In this document: piece after piece, positions 16,551-24,720 of the stretch
Layout: the number at the start of each line of letters is the position of its first letter
Numbering within the stretch: the stretch's first letter is position 1
NCBI GenBank assembly: GCA_002423395.1
Contig: DIVZ01000003.1
Span: 124,001-188,000, forward strand
Origin: Eubacteriaceae bacterium UBA6119
Lineage (GTDB): Bacteria > Bacillota > Clostridia > Eubacteriales > UBA1433
DNA length: 64,000 nt
Reading direction: 5' to 3'
Translations under genes and position numbers: made by a program
The notes under the pieces: model-generated
Database searches by the model: none
The model's input: the letters and a program-made list of their open reading frames with translations, nothing else
What the model was told of the DNA's origin: nothing

Positions 16551-17120
16551 TTATAGCGAACCCCTAAGGCCTATCGCGTCAGCAACCTGCCGCATACCCA
16601 TAATTGTTTCTGTTATTATATAATCTAAATCTTCGCCGAGCATATCAGCTCCCTGGGCAATTACTTCACGGTTAACGCCTGCGGCGAAAGATTTGTCTTT
16701 GAATTTCTTTTTTACACTTTTTAGTTCAAGGTCCAATACGCTTTTTGAAGGCCGCATTATCGCGCAGGCATTTATAAGCCCCGTTATTTCATCTATTGTA
16801 AAAAGTATTTTTTCCATTTTGTGCACAGGTTCAACATCACAGCATAAACCGTATCCGTGGCTTTGCACAGCGTGTATATACTCTTCGTCTATATCATTTT
16901 CTTTTAGTATTTCTTTTGCTTTAATACAGTGTTGTGTTGGGTACATTTGATAATCTATATCATGCAGCAGTCCAATTATGCCCCATTTTTCTTCATCTTC
17001 GCCGTTGATTTTTGCGAAATGCCTCATTGCGCCTTCTACTGCAAGCGCATGCATAATAAGAGCTTCGGAAGTATTGTATTTTGTTAATAGTTCATATGCC
17101 TTATCTCTGCTTGGTTTCAT
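16551..17120 (-). CDS. HD-domain phosphohydrolase
   Basis: 189 residues from the ATG that lies 7 bases after AGAGG; an in-frame TTG two codons upstream overlaps the spacer. HDIG-type hydrolase: MHALAVEGAMRHFA supplies the first His, LLHDIDY the HD pair, and AVQSHGYGL the following His. Such proteins hydrolyse phosphoester or nucleotide substrates using divalent metals. Substrate unknown; 31 bases upstream of the YibE/F gene on the same strand, so co-transcription is possible. Confidence 0.85.
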   Translation of the reverse strand: MKPSRDKAYELLTKYNTSEALIMHALAVEGAMRHFAKINGEDEEKWGIIGLLHDIDYQMYPTQHCIKAKEILKENDIDEEYIHAVQSHGYGLCCDVEPVHKMEKILFTIDEITGLINACAIMRPSKSVLDLELKSVKKKFKDKSFAAGVNREVIAQGADMLGEDLDYIITETIMGMRQVADAIGLRGSL

Positions 17121-17225
17121 AATCAATCCTCTTTAAATTCATAAATTTAATTCAGACAATTATAGCAAAGTAATTTTGATAAATCAACAAACAATCTTTT
17201 TAAAGAAGTTATATTAATAATAAGA

Positions 17226-17768
17226 TTAGATTAACGCAAATCCGTTTATAAAATGGCTTATGGGAATAAACGCTATATATGAGGCGGCAAAACCAACAAG
17301 CACATCTGAGGGGTAATGGTAACCCAAATAAATTCTTGATATGCCTACAAGACCGGCAAGAGTGAAATAAAGAACTGATAGAACCGGAAAAACATGCGAC
17401 AGCACAAAAGCTATTGAAAAAGCGGCGTTTGTATGCCCTGAAGGGAATGAATATTTGCACTTAGGCGGTTTTACGCAAGAAGTCTGCTTTATTACCGTAT
17501 AAGGCCTCGGTCTGTTAACGATACGCTTAATAAGCTGCACAAAAAACTGGTTAATAATAATAACGATTGCAAGGAATAAACCTGCCGTATGCATAATTGC
17601 ATTATGCCAAAATAAAAGTGTCAAGCATAATACTACCGAAAAGCAAAATGAACCTAATTGCGTTATAGCGCGCAAATTATAATACAGCGCTCTTCTATAA
17701 AGCTTATGATGCAAAAATAAGTATATTATTTCATCTATTTTTTTAAAGTAGTTTTTTATATTACGCAT
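17226..17768 (-). CDS. PAP2-superfamily membrane phosphatase
   Basis: 180 residues with five or six helices and the three-part acid-phosphatase signature: KRIVNRPRP, FPSGH and SRIYLGYHYPSD. Proteins of this size usually dephosphorylate undecaprenyl pyrophosphate or phosphatidyl lipids at the outer face of the membrane. GGGGAAG ribosome site before ATG. An undecaprenyl-PP phosphatase role is likely but not provable from the sequence. Confidence 0.9.
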   Translation of the reverse strand: MRNIKNYFKKIDEIIYLFLHHKLYRRALYYNLRAITQLGSFCFSVVLCLTLLFWHNAIMHTAGLFLAIVIIINQFFVQLIKRIVNRPRPYTVIKQTSCVKPPKCKYSFPSGHTNAAFSIAFVLSHVFPVLSVLYFTLAGLVGISRIYLGYHYPSDVLVGFAASYIAFIPISHFINGFALI

Positions 17769-18029
17769 TGCTTCCCCGATTTATTTGGAAATGAAACATC
17801 TTGATTATAACATAAAAGTTGATTATAAATCATCTGAAATTTATTCCAATAATGCAAAGAGCAGCATTTTTTTAGCATATATTTATTATTGCTTTATCTT
17901 TAATTAATTTTTACTAAGGTAATTTTTTGTTAATAAACTCGAAAATATTGCATTGTGATAAAAAAACATACTTACTTTTAATCGACTTGATTTTGGAAGT
18001 ATTATAAAAACAGTAAACAACTTAAAAAC

Positions 18030-18165
18030 TTTGAATATATATTAGTAAAGACATTACAGGTCAAGTGGGAAGCACATCTTAAAAATTGCCGAGCGGGTGG
18101 GCGGCGAGATGTTTTATTATCTTTTATAATTTTACTCGGGTAGATAATTTCTTTTAATTGCAAAA
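18030..18165 (+). other. possible structured leader upstream of the ferredoxin/flavodoxin genes
   Basis: The intergenic region 17769-18218 contains a G-rich hairpin unusual for this AT-rich DNA: ACATCT...AGATGT enclosing GCCG...CGGC (18073-18112), followed by ATTATCT...AGATAAT and a T-rich tract. No known riboswitch consensus fits. The rest of the gap shows nothing clear. Confidence 0.35.
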
Positions 18166-18218
18166 CAACTGTTCAATATTTATAATAAACTATAAACATA
18201 GAACGCGAGGGGTATTTT

Positions 18219-19094
18219 ATGGATAATTTTCACTCGGCGGATATTGTATACTTCAGCGGAACTGGCGGCACTGCTAAAGTGGCGTTTGCGCTTGAAAAAG
18301 AACTTATAAAAAAAGGTATAACAGTAAATACATACGAGCTTAATGGAAAATCTAAATCAGAAAGCCTCGGAGATTTGTTTATTTTAATGTTTCCCGTATA
18401 TGCGGCAAATGCCCCTAAGTCAATTGACGAATGGGTAAAAGCCGCCCCCTTTGGCAATGACAAAAAGACAGCCGTTATTTCAGTATCGGGCGGAGGGGAA
18501 ATGATTGTTAATACCGCGTGCAGGGTATCAACTATAAAAAGTCTTGTAAAAAAGGGCTATGATGTATTTTATGAAGAAATGTTTGTAATGCCGACAAATT
18601 GCTTTGTATCTAACAGCGATGAGCTTAACGGAATGCTGTTAGATGTGCTGCCTCGTAAGGCGGATAATGCCGTGCAAAAGATAATTACAGGCAATGTACA
18701 TCGAAAAAAGCCGCTGATTATAGACAGGTTCATTTCAAAAATTATGCTAATTGAGAAACATGCGGCAAAATTATTCGGAAAACATTTAGCGGCAAACGCC
18801 CTCTGCAGCGGGTGCGGATTATGCGCAGAAAATTGCCCGAGAAATAATATAATAATGCAAAATCAAAAGCCTGTTTTTAACGGTAATTGCGTTATTTGTC
18901 TCAAATGTGTGTATGCATGCCCGCAAAAAGCGATTATACCCAAATATTTTAAGAGTTTTACTATAAAAGAGGGATTTGATATAGACGCAATAGAAGAAAA
19001 GGCCAAAAATATAATTAAATATCCTCCCGTGAAAGAAGCGGCTAAAGGGTTTTTATACAAGGGAATCCGAGAGTACTTAGAAGAAGATTATTAA
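18219..19094 (+). CDS. EFR1-type flavodoxin-ferredoxin fusion protein
   Basis: 291 residues. N-terminal flavodoxin-like domain with the phosphate loop YFSGTGGTAKV, and a C-terminal bacterial ferredoxin domain with two [4Fe-4S] sites, CSGCGLCAENCPRNN and CVICLKCVYACPQKAI (about residues 195-240). Such EFR1-family proteins carry electrons between flavin and iron-sulfur partners in anaerobes. GAGGGG ribosome site. Followed 35 bases later by a second flavodoxin-like gene, suggesting a two-gene redox operon. Confidence 0.88.
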   Translation: MDNFHSADIVYFSGTGGTAKVAFALEKELIKKGITVNTYELNGKSKSESLGDLFILMFPVYAANAPKSIDEWVKAAPFGNDKKTAVISVSGGGEMIVNTACRVSTIKSLVKKGYDVFYEEMFVMPTNCFVSNSDELNGMLLDVLPRKADNAVQKIITGNVHRKKPLIIDRFISKIMLIEKHAAKLFGKHLAANALCSGCGLCAENCPRNNIIMQNQKPVFNGNCVICLKCVYACPQKAIIPKYFKSFTIKEGFDIDAIEEKAKNIIKYPPVKEAAKGFLYKGIREYLEEDY

Positions 19095-19129
19095 ACTAAT
19101 GAATTAAAAAACAAAACAGGAGAAGTTAA

Positions 19130-19687
19130 ATGTCTGATATTGCAGTTATTTATAAGAGTAAATATGGTTCTACAAAACAATACGCCGAATGGATTAGCGA
19201 AGAGCTGAATGCGGATTTGTTTGAACGTTCGGATGTTAAAATTGAAAATCTTAGCAATTATAAAACTATTATTTTTGGGGGCGGTTTATATGCCAGCGGG
19301 ATAATAGGGTTTGATATAATAAAGAAAAATTTCGAAAGAATAAAAGATAAAAATATTATCGTTTTTACGGTAGGATTAGGAGATCCAAAAAACAAAGATC
19401 AATTTATTCCTATTATTGATCAAAATTTTACTGATGAAATGAAAGAGTACATTTCCATTTTCCATTTAAGAGGAAGCATGGATTACAGCAGACTTAATTT
19501 AATGCATCGTTCATTGATGGGGATGGTTAAAAAATCAGTTGATAAAAAACCTGAAGAAAACCGCACAGAGGAAGATATACAAATGTTAGAAACTTATGGG
19601 GATAAAGTAAATTTTATAGATAAAAATACAGCGATTCCAATAATAGAATTAGTTAAAGCTTTTAAAATTAAAATGGAAATAGATTAA
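19130..19687 (+). CDS. flavodoxin domain protein
   Basis: 185 residues. FMN phosphate loop YKSKYGSTKQYAEWIS at the N-terminus and the FMN contact region FGGGLYASGI, as in the flavodoxin-domain (protoporphyrinogen oxidase HemG-like) family. The C-terminal half is longer than in classic flavodoxins. Probably an electron carrier acting with the upstream flavodoxin-ferredoxin protein; no heme pathway genes are nearby, so HemG function is doubtful. GGAG ribosome site. Confidence 0.85.
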   Translation: MSDIAVIYKSKYGSTKQYAEWISEELNADLFERSDVKIENLSNYKTIIFGGGLYASGIIGFDIIKKNFERIKDKNIIVFTVGLGDPKNKDQFIPIIDQNFTDEMKEYISIFHLRGSMDYSRLNLMHRSLMGMVKKSVDKKPEENRTEEDIQMLETYGDKVNFIDKNTAIPIIELVKAFKIKMEID

Positions 19688-19740
19688 AAATGTGTGATTT
19701 GGGTGTTGTGAACTTAATATATCAAAAAATTTAAAAAAAT

Positions 19741-19818
19741 AAACACCTGCAAATGGTGTTTTAAATAAGGGAGAGCGGACAATTCCCTTTTTTACTAAAA
19801 TTTAATGAAAAGGGAATT
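19741..19818 (+). terminator. terminator and second hairpin after the flavodoxin gene
   Basis: AAACACC/GGTGTTTT (19741-19762) forms a terminator. A second inverted repeat AATTCCCTTTT/AAAAGGGAATT (19781-19818) follows. The remaining DNA to 20098 is AT-rich; a promoter candidate TTGTAT-N17-TATACT precedes the next gene. Confidence 0.6.
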
Positions 19819-20098
19819 AGTCCCCTCATTCCCTCATCAGACGGGATAATATAAGTATAACTTATTATTTTAATTAATACAATTACTTTAAACAATTAAA
19901 GAACTGCAGCGTACCTAAAAAACAACAAATATAATATCTGATATTAAAAATGCAAATGAATAAAATATAAAAACCATAAAAAAACAAAAAATCGTTTAAA
20001 AAAAAGTTCATTAACATAAAAACAATATATAATGCTTGAGTTGTATATGAATTCAATATATGGTATACTAAATAACCGATTACTTTAAGGAAGAAATT

Positions 20099-21310
20099 AT
20101 GCAAAAACAAAAATTGTGGACAAAGAATTACGTAGCAATTACGCTCATTTTTTTTATAAACGGCATTATCTTTTTTCTTTTGATGTCTACTGTCAGTGTA
20201 TTTGTTTCAGAGAAATTTAATGTATCGGCAAGTATAGCGGGGCTTACCGCAAGCATATTTATTGTATCATCCTCCCTATCAAGAATAGAAACAGGAAGAG
20301 CGCTTTCAAACAAGGACGGGAAAAAAATATTATTTTTTGGTCTTATCTTTTGTTTGATTATTTCGGTTTTATATTTCTTTGTAAAAAATGTTGCTATTCT
20401 GATTATCGTCAGGTTTCTACACGGTATAAGTTCGGGAATTGCGTCAACTGCGGCAGGCACCATGATCGCTTATGTTATACCGTTAGAAAGACGAGCAGAA
20501 GGAATAGGGAATTTTATGTCAAGCGGTATGCTTGCTTCTGCTATAGGTCCATTTATAGGCATTATGTTAATTAAGGGCGGAAGCCTTACCCCGATTTATA
20601 TACTATGTCTTATATTAGGAGCTGTGAGCATTGCATTCGGTTTTATGATAGACATGCCTGTAAAAGATAAAGAAATATTTGTTAAAACAAAACAAAAAAT
20701 TAATGAGTTAAAACTAACTGATTTTTTTGAAAAGCGCGCTTTGCCGATTTCTCTGCTCATTTTTTTGACATGTTTATCATATTCTTCCATTATGACATAT
20801 CTGCCCATGTATGCCAAGGCTATTAATATGGCAAGTATCGCAAGCATATACTTTATATTTCATGCTGCAGGCGCTATATTCACAAGGCCTGCTATAGGAC
20901 GTTTAATGGATAAACGCGGTGCTAATATAGTAACTTATCCGGTATTGATAATATTTTCGATAGGAATGTTTATAGTAAGCAGAGCTCAGACGCCGTTTGT
21001 TTTACTTTTTGGCGCGTTGCTTATAGGATTCGGATTGGGCAATATGAATTCCATAGGGCAGACAATAGCAATTCAAAACATGCCGTCAAACCGAATAGGA
21101 ATGGCAACTTCTACATTTTATATTTTTATGGACATGGGGCTTGGAGCAGGACCGTATATACTCGGGCTTTTAATACCCCTTGTCAGTTTCAGAGGAATTT
21201 ATCTAATCTCATCAATATTACTTGCATTGTGTATAGGCGTTTATTATTTAGTACACGGATTAAAAGAAAGCAGACAGAAAAAATTATCCGCCTGTCAATC
21301 AGAGATTTAA
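20099..21310 (+). CDS. MFS transporter
   Basis: 403 residues, twelve predicted helices. Loop 2-3 carries GRALSNKDGKKILFFG and the mid-protein loop GRLMDKRGANIV, both variants of the major facilitator motif A; SSGMLASAIGPFIGIML resembles motif C of drug/H+ antiporters. Substrate unknown; a drug or metabolite exporter is likely. AAGGAAG ribosome site. Own terminator downstream. Confidence 0.9.
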   Translation: MQKQKLWTKNYVAITLIFFINGIIFFLLMSTVSVFVSEKFNVSASIAGLTASIFIVSSSLSRIETGRALSNKDGKKILFFGLIFCLIISVLYFFVKNVAILIIVRFLHGISSGIASTAAGTMIAYVIPLERRAEGIGNFMSSGMLASAIGPFIGIMLIKGGSLTPIYILCLILGAVSIAFGFMIDMPVKDKEIFVKTKQKINELKLTDFFEKRALPISLLIFLTCLSYSSIMTYLPMYAKAINMASIASIYFIFHAAGAIFTRPAIGRLMDKRGANIVTYPVLIIFSIGMFIVSRAQTPFVLLFGALLIGFGLGNMNSIGQTIAIQNMPSNRIGMATSTFYIFMDMGLGAGPYILGLLIPLVSFRGIYLISSILLALCIGVYYLVHGLKESRQKKLSACQSEI

Positions 21311-21326
21311 TATATAAATAATATTT

Positions 21327-21352
21327 AAAAAAGAGGCATGGCCTCTTTTTTA
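21327..21352 (+). terminator. rho-independent terminator
   Basis: AAAAGAGGC/GCCTCTTTT with an ATG loop and T-run after the MFS gene. Confidence 0.85.
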
Positions 21353-21430
21353 TGTTCATAATAACAATAAAATTTCATAAATATATAAAGGGACAAACAA
21401 TATTATATATCGAAAGTTTGTAAACTATAT

Positions 21431-21706
21431 ATGTATGATTTTATTTTATTTACAATTTTGCTTATTTTAATAGCGGCAAGCGTAGCGCTTGTTTTTCTTA
21501 TACTGTTCGGAGAAACCGCGAAAAAAAATTTGCCTTACAAAAGCTTAGATGAATCTACCGAAAAAGATGAAAATAACAAAACGGAAATTACTAAAAATGA
21601 TATAGAGCTTATGGAAAAATTCCGAAGCACTTTTTCTGATGAGGAAATAAAGCGGTTTAAAGAGATTGATAAGAAGATAAATAAGATGTCGAATAAGAAA
21701 ATATAG
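21431..21706 (+). CDS. small single-pass membrane protein, 91 aa
   Basis: One long N-terminal membrane helix (residues about 3-27), an acidic/Lys linker and a C-terminal charged helix with IELMEKFRSTFSDEEIKRF. The same layout and C-terminal pattern (xxLLxxFxxTFSExDLxRI) occur in the protein encoded at 44612-44869, so the two look like paralogs. No clear ribosome site, which lowers confidence in the exact start. Function unknown. Confidence 0.6.
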   Translation: MYDFILFTILLILIAASVALVFLILFGETAKKNLPYKSLDESTEKDENNKTEITKNDIELMEKFRSTFSDEEIKRFKEIDKKINKMSNKKI

Positions 21707-21778
21707 AGAGAAAGTATATTTATAATAATAATAAAAAGTACATATAAATATAATAACCGTCTTATATGGGAGGTTATT

Positions 21779-22219
21779 ATGAAAAGCAAAGACTACTATT
21801 ACGCTTTAATCGCAATATCAGCGCTTGGAGTAATGAGCCAGACGTTTGAACTTTTTAATGAGTACATAAACCGCATATTAATAGCCGGCGGCATTGTCGC
21901 ATTGGCTGTTTTTTATTTGTTTGAGCTTAAAAATGTCAGGAAAGAGCATAGAAAAAAGAAAAGCTATAAATTCTGGAAATACTTTAATTTAGTGAGTCAG
22001 GATTCCGCGCCTATAAAAAAGCGCGAAACTATAAAAGAATACGGATCGTCTTATTGTTATGAACCTCCCGTTGGTATAAGCAGCGAAAAATTTAAGAGCA
22101 AAAGACTGGAACTGCTGGAATACACAAACGCCGATGATATAAATATAAAATACATCAACGGCAATATTGTTATTGATGTATATCATTCAAAAAAATCCGA
22201 TATAAAACATTTAGAATAA
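21779..22219 (+). CDS. hypothetical membrane protein, 146 aa
   Basis: Two N-terminal membrane helices (about 7-25 and 33-50), then a basic stretch (KNVRKEHRKKKSYKFW) and a soluble C-terminal part ending in DINIKYINGNIVIDVYHSKK, predicted beta. GGGAGG ribosome site. May be co-transcribed with the preceding small membrane protein (72-base gap). Not recognised. Confidence 0.65.
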   Translation: MKSKDYYYALIAISALGVMSQTFELFNEYINRILIAGGIVALAVFYLFELKNVRKEHRKKKSYKFWKYFNLVSQDSAPIKKRETIKEYGSSYCYEPPVGISSEKFKSKRLELLEYTNADDINIKYINGNIVIDVYHSKKSDIKHLE

Positions 22220-22224
22220 AAAAA

Positions 22225-22293
22225 TAACGGTGAAAGTCAAGGAAGAAGTGGCATGGATTGCAAAGGCTGAGCCAAATGTTATTTTCACCGTTA
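22225..22293 (+). repeat. large hairpin A, terminal arms TAACGGTGAAA
   Basis: Perfect 11-bp inverted arms TAACGGTGAAA/TTTCACCGTTA enclosing 47 bases, which contain a small GGC-TGA-GCC hairpin. Begins 6 bases after a stop codon. No T-run follows, so it is not a standard terminator. Shares its arms with hairpin B. Confidence 0.75.
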
Positions 22294-22520
22294 AAAGCAA
22301 AATTATTATATAATTATAGTATTAGTGTACTTTTATAATATATATAATTTTTATAAATAATTCAAGTATTTTTTTAAAAAATGCTTGAATATAAATTCAT
22401 AATAATATATTATTATTATAAAATTATTGTAAACAGATAATATATTTATTTAATAACGATAAAATGCATTGTCAAAAGAACATAAGACTAAAATTAAATA
22501 TTTATTTTCAGACAAAAAAA

Positions 22521-22615
22521 TTAACGGTGAAAAAGTTGCGGAGGATAATCGTTAACAAAGGAAAATGAGGTATTTCATATATTAATATAACCGATTATTT
22601 AATTCTCACCGTTAA
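22521..22615 (+). repeat. large hairpin B, same arms as A
   Basis: Perfect 10-bp arms TTAACGGTGA/TCACCGTTAA, an inner ATAATCG/CGATTAT stem and a 40-base loop. The first half follows the same loose pattern as A (GGTGAAA, then GGA-rGA, then CAAAGG and TGAG). Either a repeated RNA structure or a miniature inverted-repeat element. Confidence 0.75.
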
Positions 22616-22749
22616 ATAGAATATCAATATAACATAATAGTTGTATTTTTACAATATACAATTTATATTTTATTTGCATAAAATATAAACTATGAAAAAA
22701 ATCGACAAAGTATAAATATAAAAAATTATAACAACTACTACACTCGTTT

Positions 22750-22819
22750 ATAAATATAGCCGGCTTACAATATGATTTCTCTGCCTAGGGATCATAATAT
22801 ATAAGCTGGCTATATTTAT
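22750..22819. repeat. large hairpin C, 18-bp outer stem
   Basis: Outer arms of 18 bases (start ATAAATATAGCCGGCTTA) pair with one G-T wobble; an inner TATGAT/ATCATA stem presents a 14-base loop holding CCTAGG. No T-run. The stretch 22220-23029 has no gene and contains only hairpins A, B and C in very AT-rich DNA. Confidence 0.7.
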
Positions 22820-23029
22820 TCTATGTGATTTATTTATAATTTTGCAGATTAACTTAATGCATATAAGCAAATTTAACACAAATAAGCTTGCGCCTCTTTT
22901 TATATGTGTTATATTGATATAAATTATTGCATATAATTTTTTAATATAAAAGTAAATCAAATTTTATTTATTAAATATATCAAGCAAATTAATACAAGAT
23001 ATAAAACCCCGACATAAGGAGAAAAGAAA

Positions 23030-24079
23030 ATGGAAAGCGCTTTGGGGTGGATAAATTTACAGTTATCTGAAATATCAGGCATAAGAAACAGCAGTATAAC
23101 TTTGGCATTTGACAAAAATGACAATCTTTATGCCGCTTATGCCGACGGGTCGGAAATGTCAAAATCAACAGTAATGAAATACGATGGAACAGTATGGAAA
23201 GTTGTAGGCAATAAAGGGTTCTCTGATGGTTTTGTTTTGAACATTTCGCTTGCTTGCGATAAATACGATATTCCTTATGTTGCATATTTTGATTCGGCTG
23301 ATTTCGGCAAAGCGGCTGTAATGAGATTTATTGAAAATAAATGGCAGCATTTCGGAGGAAAAGGCATATCTTTGGGAAGAACAGTAAGTTCATCAATTGC
23401 CATTGATGCAAATTCCAATATTTATATTGCATATGGGGATCAATCTTATTCAAACCGTGCAATTGTTAAAAAATTTAACGGTACAGAATGGGAAATGGTT
23501 GGGGGCAGACCCGTATCGGACAACGGCGCTTATAATATATCAGCAGCATCAAACAAAAATAATACTTTATATATAGCTTACGGAGAATATGAACCGGGAA
23601 GAAAAACAAGCCGTGCGATTTTGAAGAAGTTTAACGGATCAGATTGGCAATTGATAGGCAGTACTGACTTGTGCGAATACTATATAAATGATATATCATT
23701 AGCTTTTAATTCGGACGGGGATCCTTATTTAGCTTTTTCTGACGGCTTATATGAAGAAAAAATAACTGTTATAAAGTTTAATAATACAGAAAAAGAAATT
23801 TTGGGGATGCGCGGTTTTACAAGCGGCAAGGCATATTATATTTCTTTGGCAATTGATAAAGATGATACAGTTTATATAGCTTACAGCGATTTATGTAATA
23901 ATAAAAAAGCAACTGTTATGAAATACAATAAAAAAGACTGGGAAACTATAGTAGATAAGTCTGTAACAGAATGTGAAGCGCGATATACTTCTATTGCAAC
24001 AGACAGTAAAGGAGAAGCATATATTGCTTATATAAATTGTTCGGATCATGAAAAAGCTGAAGTATTTAAAATAATTTAA
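23030..24079 (+). CDS. predicted seven-bladed beta-propeller protein
   Basis: 349 residues built of seven repeats of about 48 residues, pattern (N)ISLAxDKxDxxYIAYxD...KAxVMKFNGxxWExVGxKGxSxGxA. The N-terminal segment GWINLQL...GIRN completes the last, incomplete repeat (AEVFKII), as in propellers closed by a velcro strand. No signal peptide or membrane helix, so cytoplasmic or released by another route. GGAG ribosome site. Placed between the hairpin field and a c-di-GMP riboswitch. No enzyme motif seen; a binding scaffold is the likely role. Confidence 0.75.
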   Translation: MESALGWINLQLSEISGIRNSSITLAFDKNDNLYAAYADGSEMSKSTVMKYDGTVWKVVGNKGFSDGFVLNISLACDKYDIPYVAYFDSADFGKAAVMRFIENKWQHFGGKGISLGRTVSSSIAIDANSNIYIAYGDQSYSNRAIVKKFNGTEWEMVGGRPVSDNGAYNISAASNKNNTLYIAYGEYEPGRKTSRAILKKFNGSDWQLIGSTDLCEYYINDISLAFNSDGDPYLAFSDGLYEEKITVIKFNNTEKEILGMRGFTSGKAYYISLAIDKDDTVYIAYSDLCNNKKATVMKYNKKDWETIVDKSVTECEARYTSIATDSKGEAYIAYINCSDHEKAEVFKII

Positions 24080-24182
24080 TAATTTTAAAAATATTATTAA
24101 TATAAATATATTTATTGACAAAACTATTTTTTTTTGCTATTAAAAGATAGAAAATAAAATATGTTAAAATTTAAAACTCAAG

Positions 24183-24264
24183 CGAACCGGCAAAACATCC
24201 GAAAGGCTGTGACGCAAAACTAAAGGGCCTAAAGATAATCTATGGCAGCCAGTTTCCGAAAGGG
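24183..24264 (+). ncRNA. c-di-GMP-I (GEMM-I) riboswitch aptamer
   Basis: Contains the conserved blocks GGCAAAAC, a GAAA tetraloop (CCGAAAGG), TGTGACGCAAAAC, the tetraloop receptor CCTAAA...TATGG and GGCAGCCAG...CCG. A hairpin and a rho-independent terminator follow. The first gene downstream is a diguanylate cyclase, suggesting product-sensing control of c-di-GMP synthesis. Confidence 0.93.
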
Positions 24265-24306
24265 GTTTTTATAATAAAAGTACAAAAAGTCAAATTTATT
24301 ATACAG

Positions 24307-24378
24307 CTTATACTTATGACACGGCAATAGGGCAGTTCGTGTTTTAATGTATAAGAGGGGCAAAGCCCCTCTTTTTTT
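24307..24378 (+). terminator. hairpin E and terminator behind the riboswitch
   Basis: CTTATAC/GTATAAG arms enclose an inner ACACG/CGTGT stem (24307-24355); its last two bases overlap the start of the terminator AGAGGGGC/GCCCCTCT plus seven T (24354-24378). The 24379-24720 gap is AT-rich with no further recognised signal. Confidence 0.8.
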
Positions 24379-24720
24379 ATGAGATCTTAAATTTGCACCC
24401 ACCCAAATTCAGCTTATAAGTCTTTGATCTCTGTTAAGCAAGCATTTGTCTTGCTGTAATATATAATATTGATTTTATATTTAAATGTTACTTTATATTT
24501 ATTAATGATTGATTATGTTTATTTTAAGTAATATAATGTATAACATTATTTATTATAAAAGTGAAATATTCGATATAATGTTAAATATAGCTTAAAAAAT
24601 TTTATAATTATATAATTATTATTTAAAATTAAACGATATTTAATAAAAATGATTATATATAAGGTCACAATAATATTACATTTAAGGAAGGCAGGAATAA
24701 AAATTAAGGAGTGATAGGTT

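Noticed and set aside
18073..18112. tRNA-like GCCGAGCGG segment
   Set aside because: It resembles the D-arm of Ser/Leu tRNAs, but no acceptor stem, anticodon arm or T-arm can be drawn around it.
19883..20110. 75-residue hydrophobic frame on the minus strand
   Set aside because: Composition is that of translated AT-rich DNA (Phe/Ile/Tyr/Leu), there is no ribosome site, and it overlaps the promoter and start of the MFS gene.
22225..22293. Hairpin A as a hammerhead or other known ribozyme
   Set aside because: No CUGANGA core is present, and twister or pistol consensus blocks could not be found.
22225..22615. Hairpins A and B as integron attC sites
   Set aside because: The arms contain GTTA and TAAC, but the core-site consensus GTTRRRY is not met and there is no integrase or cassette gene.
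22748..22960. 70-residue minus-strand frame
   Set aside because: Runs through hairpin C and AT-rich DNA, has no ribosome site and no recognisable features.
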